Assembly: GCF_031624395.1 (NCBI RefSeq)
Contig: NZ_JAMQON010000005.1
Location: forward strand, 1 to 64,000
Origin: Halomicroarcula saliterrae
Lineage (GTDB): Archaea; Halobacteriota; Halobacteria; Halobacteriales; Haloarculaceae
Direction: 5' to 3'
DNA length: 64,000 nucleotides
A model generated the notes under the pieces. It did no database searches. It was not told where the DNA came from and worked only from the letters and a program-made list of their open reading frames with translations. Below are positions 1-9,092 of this stretch, one piece after another; the first letter of the stretch is position 1, and every line of letters begins with the position of its first letter. Position numbers and translations under genes: made by a program.

Positions 1-92
1 GATAAGCTCACCAGCGTTCCGGCGAGTACTGGAGTGCGCGAGCCTCTGGGAAATCCGGTTCGCCGCCACCATTCATTCCGGTTTTTCAGCCT

Positions 93-118
93 ACTGCGGA
101 GAGTCATCTCTCCGCAGT
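93..118. terminator. Perfect hairpin, terminator-like
   Basis: An 11-base perfect inverted repeat (ACTGCGGAGAG / CTCTCCGCAGT) encloses a 4-base TCAT loop. A short T run lies just before it, which would be a terminator tail for a minus-strand transcript. No gene within the window clearly ends here, so it may serve a gene to the left. It could also be the end of a small mobile element. Confidence 0.4.
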
Positions 119-1049
119 GGGCTTTCCGTATTTACGCAAAATGACAGCGATGTGGCTGTACGGAAACAACCGAAGAGAGTGTCGACCCTCTCGCGACAGC
201 GGATTTTACGTAGCTGATCGGCAGCGGGCGCGAGTCCGTCGTGCTGCTGTTCGTACTTTCGACGGAGTCGTTCGGCTGTGGGCCTCACGGACGCTTCGGC
301 CTGGCATCGAATTCCAGTGACAAAAAACGACACTCAGGCGTCCAACGCCGCAGCTTTCGGGACCTGTTACGGACAGTAGTCCACGAAACACGAGGCCGGC
401 GCGACGGCGCCGGCCAATTGGGTGTTCCTCTGACAGCCCAAGCCGCACCGGGAGTAGTCGCCCCGGTGACAAAATAACACCAGTTACACCTGTGTAACCG
501 GGACCCGACGCCATCGCACTCCTCGAATGGCTGCACGGCTCGACGGCGATCGAACAGGGCTCCCACCAGAGCGGTCCCTCGTCGCTGGGGCGCCTGTGGA
601 CTGTCGCTCAAGTCGAGGGCCTCGCAGTCGCGGGAGACGCTTTGTAGCTATCAAAATCCAGTACGGGGGCACATCCAGCACAGTCGCTCCTCGAGTCGAG
701 GACTTGCCGGGCGTGACCAGCGCCCGGTAGCAGACACACGGGACGGGGACCCGAGCGGTGGTGCCAAACATGACCGACAGCGGCGCCGGGTCCTGTCCCA
801 CTTGGACCCACCGCGACCCGCCTGATAACTGTTCGGTCACCGGCTGGAGGCGGGGCTGATGTGTGACTCCGGCGACGTGATCGTCTACGACGGGACAACT
901 ACTCGCACACGCTCGTCCTCGACGGCGATTCTGACGATGTCTGTGGAGACTGCAGAGGAGTTGCTCGAGAAACGTTATCTCGGGGACGGCTTACGTCTCC
1001 TGCTCTATACTGGACGGATCCTGTCACACGCTCTGGACCCTTTCTTTGC
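119..1049. other. Stretch without a convincing gene
   Basis: Open frames occur on both strands, but none has acidic haloarchaeal composition or a recognisable domain. The only ordered element I see is a 16-base inverted repeat at 483-498 (GTTACAC, two-base spacer, GTGTAAC), which could be a regulator site. A 64-codon plus-strand frame at 859-1053 contains a plausible helix but has no recognisable family. It would end where the zinc-ribbon remnant starts, so I do not call it. Confidence 0.4.
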
Positions 1050-1195
1050 ATGACATTGGACAACCTCGGCGATTGTCCACTGTGTGGGCGTCGATTACTG
1101 AGTCGTGGCTCCTCAGCGAGTACGAGACCACCGAAGGGCCGACTGGCATGTGGGCCGAGTGTCCGAACTGTAGCGATGTCGTCGAGCCCGAGTAG
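1050..1195 (+). pseudogene. Small CPxCG zinc-ribbon protein, frameshifted
   Basis: The first 12 codons read to CPLCG in one frame. From base 1088 another frame continues as ASITESWLLSEYETTEG and ends with MWAECPNCSDVVEPE and a stop at 1193-1195. Joined, they give a typical haloarchaeal two-knuckle zinc ribbon of about 48 residues (CPxCG near the N-terminus, CPxC near the C-terminus). The break lies in a GGG run at 1086-1088 where one G appears missing, so it is either a real one-base deletion or a sequencing error. Such small proteins are common in haloarchaea and mostly of unknown function. A frame-restored protein would be intact. Confidence 0.6.
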
Positions 1196-1318
1196 CAGTC
1201 ACAGGCGGACTATCTGCACACCTGCCCGTCAGTGCAGATAGAATCGGTCGATACGGGTAATGTAGTGAACGGATATCTGACCACAACACGTTTTGCGCTC
1301 AGTTGTGACTTGCACGAT

Positions 1319-1615
1319 ATGTCGCTGGTGAAAGCGCTGCGCACTGAGCTCTCCTTTCAGCTCCCCGTGATCTTCTGTCTCGGATTGCTTGCCGTTACAG
1401 CGATTGGTAACGAACTGCTGCGAATAGCGTTTTCAGGCTTTGCAACGGGATCTGCCGACTTACCTGTGTGGCTTCCACAACTAGGTTCAGTCGGTCAGAC
1501 AGCTGTCCTCTACATCACGGTTATGGAGTTCCTGAAATACATCGCCATTCCGGCCTCGCTCATCTGGCTTGCGTATAGCTATGGTCGCTACGTGTCCGGT
1601 AATTCTGGTAACTAG
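1319..1615 (+). CDS. Small two-helix membrane protein
   Basis: This encodes 98 residues with hydrophobic segments at roughly 14-34 and 55-82 and a short polar C-terminus, so an integral membrane protein is likely. I do not recognise the family. I chose the ATG at 1319 (MSLVKALRTELSF) over an upstream ATG at 1232 because the extra 29 residues are polar and lack the feel of coding sequence. It stands alone, downstream of the zinc-ribbon remnant and on the same strand. Function unknown. Confidence 0.6.
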   Translation: MSLVKALRTELSFQLPVIFCLGLLAVTAIGNELLRIAFSGFATGSADLPVWLPQLGSVGQTAVLYITVMEFLKYIAIPASLIWLAYSYGRYVSGNSGN

Positions 1616-2041
1616 ACTTTGCTCGTTCGCGCGCGCAATCCATCAGGCTGGAACTGAACGCAACTACGTCTGAACAGGCGCTGGTTGCCACAGTTAGCCC
1701 GCAGTAGCCGGTCACGACGACGATTTTGCGTTCCGCTGTGGGGTGCGGGGGTCTGAAAATCAGCTCTGGTCCACAGTCCGTCGACGACCGAGACCTCCCA
1801 GAACCGACTGACAACAGCACCGAGCCCGAACACTGTCGAGCCAAGACTCAGGCGCGGTGTTCGCCGGTCAGCAACACGGCGGGCGGGGCCGACAACGCAG
1901 CGTTCGGAGAGGTGTCCTACCGCCGGTTATCAAGCAGCTATCGTGTCCTAGAACGCACCGACACTGTGTCCTCACGGGGGCACAATCCCCGGCCCGAACC
2001 GGTCGTGGCGTGCGAAGCCAGCTGTGTGGCCGGTGGTAGAA
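1616..2041. other. Intergenic stretch, nothing recognised
   Basis: The overlapping frames here have Arg- and Ser-rich, non-acidic translations typical of shadow frames in GC-rich DNA. I see no RNA gene, repeat or convincing promoter. Confidence 0.4.
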
Positions 2042-2935
2042 TCAGCCGGAGCGGTAGTACAGCGCCCCCCCGACGAGTGCGACGACGACCGCCCCGAGAG
2101 CCAGCGGCGCCAGTGGCAGGCCGGAATCGCTTTGGGCCGTGGCAGTGCTCGTCGCGGTTCCGTCGGTCGACGGGGTCGGCTCAGGTTGCTCCGTGGGTGG
2201 GCCAGTAGCGGTCTCGGTCGTGGGTGTGACAGTCGCGGTCTCAGTTGGGGCCGGCGTGACAGTTTCCGGGGTTGTGGTCGGCGTTGCCGTCGCAGTGTCA
2301 GTCTCGGTGGGTTCGGGACTGTCGTCGTCGGAGGCGTCGTCCCTGCCGCTGTAGGGGTCGCTCCCACCGTCCGAGCCAGCATCAGAATCATCGTTGTCAT
2401 CGTCTGGCGTCGGCGTCGGCGTTGGTGTCGGAGTCGGAGTGGGAGTCGGAGTACTGGCGCCCTCGACAGTGAGTGTGCCACCGTTCGTCCCACTCACGTC
2501 GTAGGTCGACCCGGACTCGTTCCCCAGTGCGGCGACCGTTAGGTCGAGGTCGGTCGTCCCCGCCGCTTTCCCGATGACCGACACCGTAGCGACGGTGACT
2601 GACCCCGTGTCCGCGGTGTCCATCCCGGTAGCCCCGATACGGACACTGTCGTCTCCACCTCTGGTCCGGACTCTGTCGGGATTGCCGGCGACACTGACGT
2701 TCGTGATGGCGGCCACTCGGCTATCGTTGACGGCGACCTCGATATCGATCGACCCGACGCCGTCGTCGACCGAGTCGACAACGACGTCCACCGTGGCCGT
2801 GTCGCCACTTTCGAGTGTCGCTGTTTCCGGCTGTATGCCCACTGTGGTCGTCCCAGCGCCGAGGACGAGCCCCGTGGTAACTACGATAACGAGTGCGACA
2901 CTTCCCCCGATAGCCGTGGCGTTCCCCCATACCAT
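2042..2935 (-). CDS. Cohesin-domain surface protein, C-terminally anchored
   Basis: This 297-residue exported protein has an N-terminal hydrophobic signal segment (about 8-28) and a cohesin-like beta domain at about 35-160 (GDTATVDVVVDSVDDGVGSI and repeated Val/Thr strands). A low-complexity Pro-Thr repeat at about 162-178 follows, then a long Asp/Thr/Pro linker and a C-terminal hydrophobic helix ending LVGGALYYRSG. The layout suggests a cell-surface adhesion or scaffold domain held off the membrane by an O-glycosylatable stalk. Haloarchaea have many cohesin modules without known dockerin partners. A TATA-like AAGTATTTAA lies about 29 bases upstream of the ATG, fitting a leaderless mRNA. The partner is unknown. 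Confidence 0.85.
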   Translation of the reverse strand: MVWGNATAIGGSVALVIVVTTGLVLGAGTTTVGIQPETATLESGDTATVDVVVDSVDDGVGSIDIEVAVNDSRVAAITNVSVAGNPDRVRTRGGDDSVRIGATGMDTADTGSVTVATVSVIGKAAGTTDLDLTVAALGNESGSTYDVSGTNGGTLTVEGASTPTPTPTPTPTPTPTPDDDNDDSDAGSDGGSDPYSGRDDASDDDSPEPTETDTATATPTTTPETVTPAPTETATVTPTTETATGPPTEQPEPTPSTDGTATSTATAQSDSGLPLAPLALGAVVVALVGGALYYRSG

Positions 2936-3026
2936 GATAGTAAATGCTGATGACGGGCAGTTAAATACTTCGCAATTGAACAGAATTTTACACTGGTAGC
3001 GGTGTAAGATAACGGGTTGCAGCCGA

Positions 3027-4682
3027 CTACTTGCTCGTCATACTGTACAGCTGGACCGTGACGACGCTTCCTTCTGGGTCGTTCCGATGGAAGGAAAGCT
3101 CGCCACCCAACTGCGTGACGGCCCAGCTGACAAACCAGAGCCCGATTCCTCGTGCGTGCTTCAGTTGGGTCTCGGTTCCGGCGGCCAAGATTTCCTGTTC
3201 CCGTTCCGGGAGGCCGGGTCCGTTGTCGGCGACGGTTATTCTGGTTGCTGTGTCAGGCTCCTGTCGAACGCGCACGTCGACTCGCGGTGTCTCTTTGTCC
3301 GAGTGGACGAGCGCGTTTTCGACTAGTTCAGCGAGCAGTTGTCTGAGGACGAATCGATGAGAGGAGAGCGAGGCCTCCTCGGGGCAGTCGAGCGATATCT
3401 CACCGCTGCACTCACTCGTCTCGAACTCGTTTACCACGGACTCCGCGACCTCGGTGAGGTCGACCGGCTCCGGGGTGTCGGTGCTCGCCGTCATGAGCTC
3501 TTCGGACTCTCTGATCTTCTTGCTCAGTTCGAGGAGTTCGGTCGCGCTGTCTCGGATGCTCGTCTGTATGCCGTCGTCGTCGATGTGGTCGGCATACGCC
3601 AGTATCACATCGAGGTCGCTCCGCACGTTGTGTCGGAGAATACGGTTGAGGACAGCGAGCCGCTGCTCCCTGGTTTGCTGTTCGGTCACGTCCCGGAAGA
3701 GCACCGTTCTGGCCACGGGGTCGTCACCGTCGCCTGCCGGCGAGTCCGTAACCGAGGAGACGCTAAATTGGAACTGGCGACGGCCCATCGAGCTCTGGAG
3801 TCCGACGGTACCCGTCGCACCGGCTGAGAGTTCGGTCTGTTCGAGGCCGTCGATGACCGTCCGGATCGGTTCACCGATCATCGTCGCCACTGAGCCGCCG
3901 AACGCCTCCACCGCCGTCTCGTTGACATCGAGGACGTGGTCGTCCCAGTCCAGAACCACGACTGCCTCCTGAAGCGTCTCGACCACACGCGTTCGTGCGA
4001 TGTAATCCGCTTTCGGAAAGCCGGTCATGACCGGATACCGCCGCACGGCAACCGCGAGAAGTCCACCTGACAGAAGCAGGCCGACGGTCGTGTTGGCGAC
4101 CATCGAGGTGTTGTTCCCGACCAGACTGACGAGATACGGTGCGAAGACACCGACTGTCAGTATCGCTACGTGGGTGTTGGACACACGGGCGTGGTTGCCA
4201 CCGAGGTCGACCAGGAGATACGTCGCGTACAGGAACAGCGCGAACAGATACAGCAGTTCGGTGCCAACCAGTGGAGCAATCAGTTGTTCGACGGGGGCCT
4301 CCGGCGGTGCCACCGCAAGGACAATCCCGCCCAGGAGGACCGGAAGCGCGATGCCAGCGAGCAACGCGACCCGTCGCCACGTCAGCCCGGTTCCGCGACC
4401 GGTGTAACTCAGTACGTAGATGGTCCAGAGACCGGGGATAATCATCGCGATGCCGATCTCTCCCAGTTCCAAGACCGACTGGAGGGAACTCACACCAGGC
4501 ACGCTGGGGAGTTCGGCCACGAAAGAGAACACCCCCCACAGCGTCAGCATAGCGAGTATTGCGATGAACGGTTCCGCACTGGGTTGCTCCCGGGCCTGTA
4601 GCGCTCTCCAGGCCGTCCAGCCCAGCAACGCGACTGCCACCGCGTTCAACAGGAGGGAACTCAAAGTTGCAATCAGGGCCAT
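3027..4682 (-). CDS. Seven-TM sensor histidine kinase with PAS domain
   Basis: This 551-residue sensor kinase has seven hydrophobic segments within residues 1-215, matching the histidine-kinase 7TM sensor module of haloarchaea. A PAS domain follows at about 228-335. The H-box is LNRILRHNVRSDLD with phosphoacceptor His351, and the ATPase domain has an N-box (ELVENALVHSD) and a G1 box (DNGPGLP). It should autophosphorylate in response to a membrane or bound-ligand signal and pass phosphate to a receiver; no receiver is adjacent, but a HalX regulator lies at 12.6-13.2 kb. The signal is unknown. It lies upstream of a second kinase on the same strand, 262 bases away. Confidence 0.9.
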   Translation of the reverse strand: MALIATLSSLLLNAVAVALLGWTAWRALQAREQPSAEPFIAILAMLTLWGVFSFVAELPSVPGVSSLQSVLELGEIGIAMIIPGLWTIYVLSYTGRGTGLTWRRVALLAGIALPVLLGGIVLAVAPPEAPVEQLIAPLVGTELLYLFALFLYATYLLVDLGGNHARVSNTHVAILTVGVFAPYLVSLVGNNTSMVANTTVGLLLSGGLLAVAVRRYPVMTGFPKADYIARTRVVETLQEAVVVLDWDDHVLDVNETAVEAFGGSVATMIGEPIRTVIDGLEQTELSAGATGTVGLQSSMGRRQFQFSVSSVTDSPAGDGDDPVARTVLFRDVTEQQTREQRLAVLNRILRHNVRSDLDVILAYADHIDDDGIQTSIRDSATELLELSKKIRESEELMTASTDTPEPVDLTEVAESVVNEFETSECSGEISLDCPEEASLSSHRFVLRQLLAELVENALVHSDKETPRVDVRVRQEPDTATRITVADNGPGLPEREQEILAAGTETQLKHARGIGLWFVSWAVTQLGGELSFHRNDPEGSVVTVQLYSMTSK

Positions 4683-4944
4683 CGATAGGGTCTCTCGCTG
4701 TAGTCTTAATTTTCTGGCGTTGGACAGCCGATGATACGGTGGGTGCCGTCGGTGGCTTCCAAATCCGGGACGGGCTCGGATTTCCGCAGATCGGCGTAAC
4801 CGACGCTCCGACGGCGCTTACGGCTCGATACGGCGGCGGGGGCCGTCTCACCCCGCTATCAGTATCGTGTCCTCGTTCTCGGAGCCCAGTGACCGGTCCA
4901 CGGCAGTGTGCCGTGGTCCGGGGCAGACGGGTACAACGCGTGTT

Positions 4945-5937
4945 TTAGAATCCGATCTCGAAACGCGCGCCGCCGTCCGTGGCCGACGTCACTGTCAGCT
5001 CCCAGCCGTGTGCAGCGACGATCTGTTCGACAATCGCGAGACCGAGGCCAGTACCGCCACTCCGAGTCGAGTAGCCGGGCTCGGTGATTCTGTCCCGTTC
5101 GTCCGGCGGAATACCGACCCCGTCGTCGGACACGTAGAAGCCGTTTTCCAGCGGACCGACGGTAACTGTCACCTGGCTCCCGGCAGTTCCGGCTTCGGAC
5201 TGACTGTCGACCTCCGAGCCGTGTTCCGCGCTGTTCCGGAAGAGATTCTCGAACAGTCTCCGGACGCGATCAGCGTCGGCGGTGACCGTCGGCAGCGCGT
5301 TTCCGATATCGAGTGTCGCCGCCCCGGTATCGACGGATTGCCACGCCTCGGTTACCGTGTTCCTGATTGTGACCTGTTCGGAGGAGGTCACAACGGGCTC
5401 GTCTCGCGTGACCGTGAGGACGTCGCGGATAATCCGTTCCATCCGGTCGTGCGCGTTAGATATCGCCTCGAAGTGTTCGGGGGCGCCCGTCTCCTGTGCG
5501 GCCTGAAGGTGCGCTTTGGCGACATCCAGATGGTTGCGGAGGTCGTGACTGATTACACTGCTAGCCCGACTTACTGCCGGCGTGTCGGTGATATCGGGAT
5601 ACCCACTCACATCGGAGAAAACGAGATACCCCGTGGCATCGCCGGTGGGGAGGACTCGGACGAAGAACGGCCCCAGTTCGCCGCTGTCGTCGAGGTAGAT
5701 ACTGACGCTGTCACCGCGGGTGACGTGTGTTACCGGCTCCTCGTCACCGTTCGACTCGACCACGCTAAATCGCTCGAAGAGCTCGGTGACTGGCGTCTCG
5801 GCGGAGACCGCGGAGAGACGCGACTCGAAGGCTTCGTTTATCGCCGCGATACGGGGCTCGTCGCCCTCCATAGCGTAGGCGACGACGGGATCCGGGAATT
5901 CGCTGAACGCGATCGCTACCGTGTGTTCGTCCGTCAT
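4945..5937 (-). CDS. Soluble PAS sensor histidine kinase
   Basis: This is a 330-residue cytoplasmic kinase without membrane segments. A PAS-like sensor occupies about 10-112, the phosphoacceptor helix is ASSVISHDLRNHLDVAKAHL with His131, and a HATPase domain at about 195-330 has LFENLFRNSAEHG, DDGVGIP and GGTGLGLAIVEQIV. It belongs to the abundant haloarchaeal orphan PAS-kinase family. No response regulator is adjacent, so its partner is unknown. A long plus-strand frame covering the same bases (4867-6066) is its shadow. Confidence 0.9.
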   Translation of the reverse strand: MTDEHTVAIAFSEFPDPVVAYAMEGDEPRIAAINEAFESRLSAVSAETPVTELFERFSVVESNGDEEPVTHVTRGDSVSIYLDDSGELGPFFVRVLPTGDATGYLVFSDVSGYPDITDTPAVSRASSVISHDLRNHLDVAKAHLQAAQETGAPEHFEAISNAHDRMERIIRDVLTVTRDEPVVTSSEQVTIRNTVTEAWQSVDTGAATLDIGNALPTVTADADRVRRLFENLFRNSAEHGSEVDSQSEAGTAGSQVTVTVGPLENGFYVSDDGVGIPPDERDRITEPGYSTRSGGTGLGLAIVEQIVAAHGWELTVTSATDGGARFEIGF

Positions 5938-6414
5938 CGTGTCCTAGGTCTCCCCTGTGAGTTCACACCGGATATCGACTCGACTCGATGGCTGCCGGGT
6001 GTGCCCTCGGCCGAGTGCGTTCTGATGACCGTACATACGCTACTGCTGGTTTGGATACCGGTATAGTATTGCTTGCCGATTCTGACGCGGAAACACGGGG
6101 CGGACGTTAAAGGCGGCTGTGACAGATGCACTGTGGCGGTTCACACTGCTCACGTGGAGCACAGCGTAGATTTAACGGTGACCGACCAGCCGTGGGAAAC
6201 TCGTCACCCATCGCTGACAACACCATCCAGTGTGCACCCATACTGCGCCGACGTACCCGGCCGTCACAACTCTCTCAGGGGTTCGCACTCGCGATGGGGC
6301 GACGACAGTTCTGCTCCGACCGTCGGAGGGTACCAAATATATCTTTGGGTGGTTTTCTGGCGTGGATACTTTGTTCCCGCTATTATACCGGTTCCGTGGT
6401 AAACCTCGGACGTA
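5938..6414. other. Divergent intergenic region
   Basis: This separates the minus-strand kinase from the plus-strand LolA-like gene. It has no convincing coding frame. AT-rich stretches at about 6325-6345 (ACCAAATATATC) and 6375-6395 are plausible promoter material for the gene starting at 6415. Confidence 0.4.
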
Positions 6415-7596
6415 ATGAACCCTGACATACTCAAGGCCCCGCTCTTCGCGGTACTGATGGGGGCCCTCCTCGTGCTGGCCGGTGTGACAGCCGGCGCAGT
6501 ACAGATGCCCCAACAGGACGCAGCAGCGGTACAGCCGACTCCGACACCGACTGACGACGCCACCGAATCCGGCGAGAGCGATACCGAACACGGCAACGAG
6601 ACACCTACCGCGGACGAGGTTCTGTCGACCTTCCAGAACCGCACCTCCTCGCTCGATACGCTCGTGATGACCGTCGAGACGGACATCACGATGGACGGTA
6701 ACGAGACTCACAGCACCGAGCGAACCGTGTGGGTCGACTACGAAAACAACCGAACCCGGACCGAACGCACGTCCGACTACGGCGAGACTATCACCGTCCG
6801 CAACGGGAGCGCCACGGTGACGTACAACGCCGAGGAGAACACGGTCTCCCGGTTCAACTCCTCTTTCGGCGACCGACAGCTCGACCCGACTGGACTCGAC
6901 CGACTAATCAACAACAGCGACGCAGCGTTCGAGGGACGCGAACAACTCGACGGCGAGGAGACCTACCGGCTCTCGCTCGAACCGAACACGACGGGCACGA
7001 TGGTGACGGGCTCGGTCGACGTCACCGTGTGGCTCGACGCGGAGACCTACTTCCCGACACAGGCACAGACGGCCGTCAGTTCCGACGACTACAGCTTCGA
7101 GACGACCCAGCGGTACCGGAACGTGAGCCTGAACGAGTCGCTGTCGGACGACCGGTTCACTATCGATATCCCCGATGACGCCGAGGAACCCGGGAGCGCC
7201 GGATACGACATGACGAGCTACGAGTCGCTCTCGAACCTCCGAGCGAACGCGACGCAGAACGTTCCCTCGCCGACGCTGCCCGCCAACTACAGCTTCGACG
7301 ACGGGTACATCGTCGAGCACGAGGACGACGTCTCTCTCACTCTCCGGTATACGGCCGGCGCGAACGAGACGCTGACAGTCAGTCAGCGTTCCGGGGACGG
7401 CTTCAACTACAGCGAGAGCGAGCAGTTCGAGTCCGTCGACGTCGGTGCCCGGACCGGCTGGTACGACGAACTCGACGTCGGCGACTCCACCGTGGCGATG
7501 CTCGCCTGGGACTGCGGTAGTAACCGATACACGGTCTCCGGCCCGCTGGAGAAATCCGAGACCGTCGACGTCGCCGAGTCCATCGCCTGTCAGTGA
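6415..7596 (+). CDS. LolA-like exported protein with C-terminal DUF4367-like domain
   Basis: This 393-residue protein has an N-terminal hydrophobic signal (about 8-32), a Thr/Pro/Asp linker, then an LolA/LppX-type beta fold. The latter reads TADEVLSTFQNRTSSLDTL, then repeated strands with many N-x-S/T sites, through about residue 260. A second beta domain at about 285-390 resembles DUF4367. Haloarchaeal members are extracellular membrane-proximal proteins of uncertain role, possibly lipid-binding. An IS200/IS605-type hairpin starts directly after the stop codon, so a mobile element landed at the 3' end. The last residues may therefore not be ancestral. Confidence 0.85.
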   Translation: MNPDILKAPLFAVLMGALLVLAGVTAGAVQMPQQDAAAVQPTPTPTDDATESGESDTEHGNETPTADEVLSTFQNRTSSLDTLVMTVETDITMDGNETHSTERTVWVDYENNRTRTERTSDYGETITVRNGSATVTYNAEENTVSRFNSSFGDRQLDPTGLDRLINNSDAAFEGREQLDGEETYRLSLEPNTTGTMVTGSVDVTVWLDAETYFPTQAQTAVSSDDYSFETTQRYRNVSLNESLSDDRFTIDIPDDAEEPGSAGYDMTSYESLSNLRANATQNVPSPTLPANYSFDDGYIVEHEDDVSLTLRYTAGANETLTVSQRSGDGFNYSESEQFESVDVGARTGWYDELDVGDSTVAMLAWDCGSNRYTVSGPLEKSETVDVAESIACQ

Positions 7597-8080
7597 CCCG
7601 CCGCTGAAGCGGTGGACTGCCGTTCTGCCGACACGGGCGTCTCCGACGCCACGGCGAGATGGTCGTCGACGTTGCACGTCGAGAAACCCTCGCCTTTCTC
7701 CGTCGACACGCTCAATCGCCGCGTGGAGGGACGACTCGTCTTTCCGACCGAGGGTAGCGTCCAACCCGTCGGTCTGATAGCGAAGCTCGTCGTACAGTGT
7801 GGCTTCGCTCTTGGGTCACGCGGTCTTCCTCGGGATAGCGCCACGCCTACGCTGTGGTTCAGTAAGCGCAATACCGGAACGATTCGATGGTGGCGTGGCG
7901 GTCGTCGGGCCCACCGAGGCGACCTCGAACCGTTCGAGCGACATCCCGCGCCGCGTGTCTCACAGCACCAGCGACGCTGCCTCGCTGGTCTCGAACGCAC
8001 TGAGCGGCTAAATAAAGCCGATTCGGTGGGTTCGCCGCGGAGCTGACGCGCTTTCTCCCACGGCTACAGCGTGGGGTCTC
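7597..8080 (-). mobile_element. Degenerate IS200/IS605-type (tnpB) remnant
   Basis: One edge has a hairpin (CCGCCGCT..AGCGGTGG, 7598-7615), and another hairpin (CCCACG..CGTGGG, 8057-8075) lies near the other edge. Both are typical of haloarchaeal tnpB element ends. Minus-strand translations include a piece like a TnpB N-terminal region (LYDELRYQTDGLDATLG) in one frame and a TnpB-like C-terminus (AVASETPVSAERQSTASA, stop by 7592) in another. The RuvC core is absent. I read this as an internally deleted, frameshifted tnpB element that can no longer encode a nuclease. The match is by eye. Confidence 0.5.
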
Positions 8081-8214
8081 GCGTTGCTACCGCCGCGAAG
8101 CCACGGAGTGGACTTCGGCACACGACCATGGAGGGCAACTGCAACGGGCACTGTCAGAGGCACGTCGTCGTTGCCCCAGGCTACCTGTCGGGTCGCCCAG
8201 TAGTATACCCTGCA

Positions 8215-8241
8215 GCCGTGTTTCTGCTCGTGAAACACGGC
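8215..8241. terminator. Hairpin downstream of ABC exporter operon
   Basis: A 10-base perfect stem (GCCGTGTTTC / GAAACACGGC) with a 7-base loop lies about 40 bases beyond the minus-strand stop at 8280. Its position fits a transcription end for the operon, though no U tract follows, so it may only stabilise the 3' end. Confidence 0.4.
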
Positions 8242-8279
8242 CCCGTCTCGACCGTGACGGGTCCGAGAACCGAACGCGG

Positions 8280-9092
8280 CTAGAGGTCAGCCATACTGAA
8301 CCGACGAAAGCCGAGTACGATAGGGACGGTACACCACGCGAGCAACGCTACCAGTCCCATCCACCAGTCCACGTAGATGGGGCCGCCGACGTACCGTACC
8401 GCCTGCTCGATTTCGAAGCCCGCGTCGATGAGGCGGTAGTACGCCTCAGTGGGCGCCCACAGCCGGACCAGGAGCGCCCAGCCGGGCATGTCGGACAACA
8501 CGCTCAGGTCGAACCGGTGGAGAATCAGCAGTCCGAACGCGTGAACGCTGTCCCAGAACGGTCCCAGGAGCACGTAGCTGCCGAGCGCGCCGAGCGTGAC
8601 TCGGCGGTCGACAGTCGTCGACATGGACAGTCCAACCGCCAGCGCGACGAACGCGACGCCGTAGAGCGCGGTCACGAACAGGAACCAGGGATAGAACAGG
8701 GCGCCCTGCGTACCGTATCGGACGGCCCCGACGACACCCGCGAGCGCGAGCGAGACGACTGTCGGGACGAGCAACACAACCACGCGGCCGACGACCGTCC
8801 CGACGACGAGCTCACTCCGTGACTGCGGGGCCGACAGCGTCAGGAAGAGGCTGCCGCTCTTTCGTTCGTGGATAATCGATTTGTACCCCAGCAAGAGCCC
8901 GAACACCGGGAGACTCAGCGCGGTCACGTTCGAGAGCCCGCTCACGAACGCACCGAAGGAGGGGGCGCCCAGATACGTGTGCGCGAGGGCGTATCCCACG
9001 TACAGAACTAGTGAGAGACACGTGAGCAACCAGCTCCCGGCCGACAGTCTCGCCTGGTGGAGGTCCTTGGTGGCGATGTGTCGCCAGCTCAT
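8280..9092 (-). CDS. ABC-2 type exporter permease
   Basis: This 270-residue integral membrane protein has about six hydrophobic helices and a short cytoplasmic N-terminus (MSWRHIATKDLHQARLS). Its first loop contains the ERKSGSLFLTLSAPQSRSEL element seen in ABC-2/NosY-type permeases. I used the start at 9092 because it overlaps the previous stop codon by four bases (ATGA), indicating translational coupling. It should form a heterodimeric channel with the next permease, driven by the ATPase encoded first in the operon. The exported substrate is unknown; copper/nitrous-oxide-type, bacitracin-type and lipid functions are all known in this family. Confidence 0.88.
   Translation of the reverse strand: MSWRHIATKDLHQARLSAGSWLLTCLSLVLYVGYALAHTYLGAPSFGAFVSGLSNVTALSLPVFGLLLGYKSIIHERKSGSLFLTLSAPQSRSELVVGTVVGRVVVLLVPTVVSLALAGVVGAVRYGTQGALFYPWFLFVTALYGVAFVALAVGLSMSTTVDRRVTLGALGSYVLLGPFWDSVHAFGLLILHRFDLSVLSDMPGWALLVRLWAPTEAYYRLIDAGFEIEQAVRYVGGPIYVDWWMGLVALLAWCTVPIVLGFRRFSMADL

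Noticed and set aside
483-498. 16-base palindrome as a proven operator
   Set aside because: The dyad is perfect, but no gene with a plausible start lies next to it, so I only mention it in the non-coding stretch.
2400-2460. Short tandem DNA repeat
   Set aside because: It codes for the Pro-Thr linker of the cohesin protein, so it is an ordinary low-complexity coding repeat.
4867-6066. Plus-strand open frame of 399 codons
   Set aside because: Antisense to the PAS kinase at 4945-5937, no domain, no promoter in that orientation.
7590-8000. Intact minus-strand gene of 136 codons
   Set aside because: Only its last part resembles a TnpB C-terminus and the rest is frame-shifted or non-coding, so I record it as an IS remnant.
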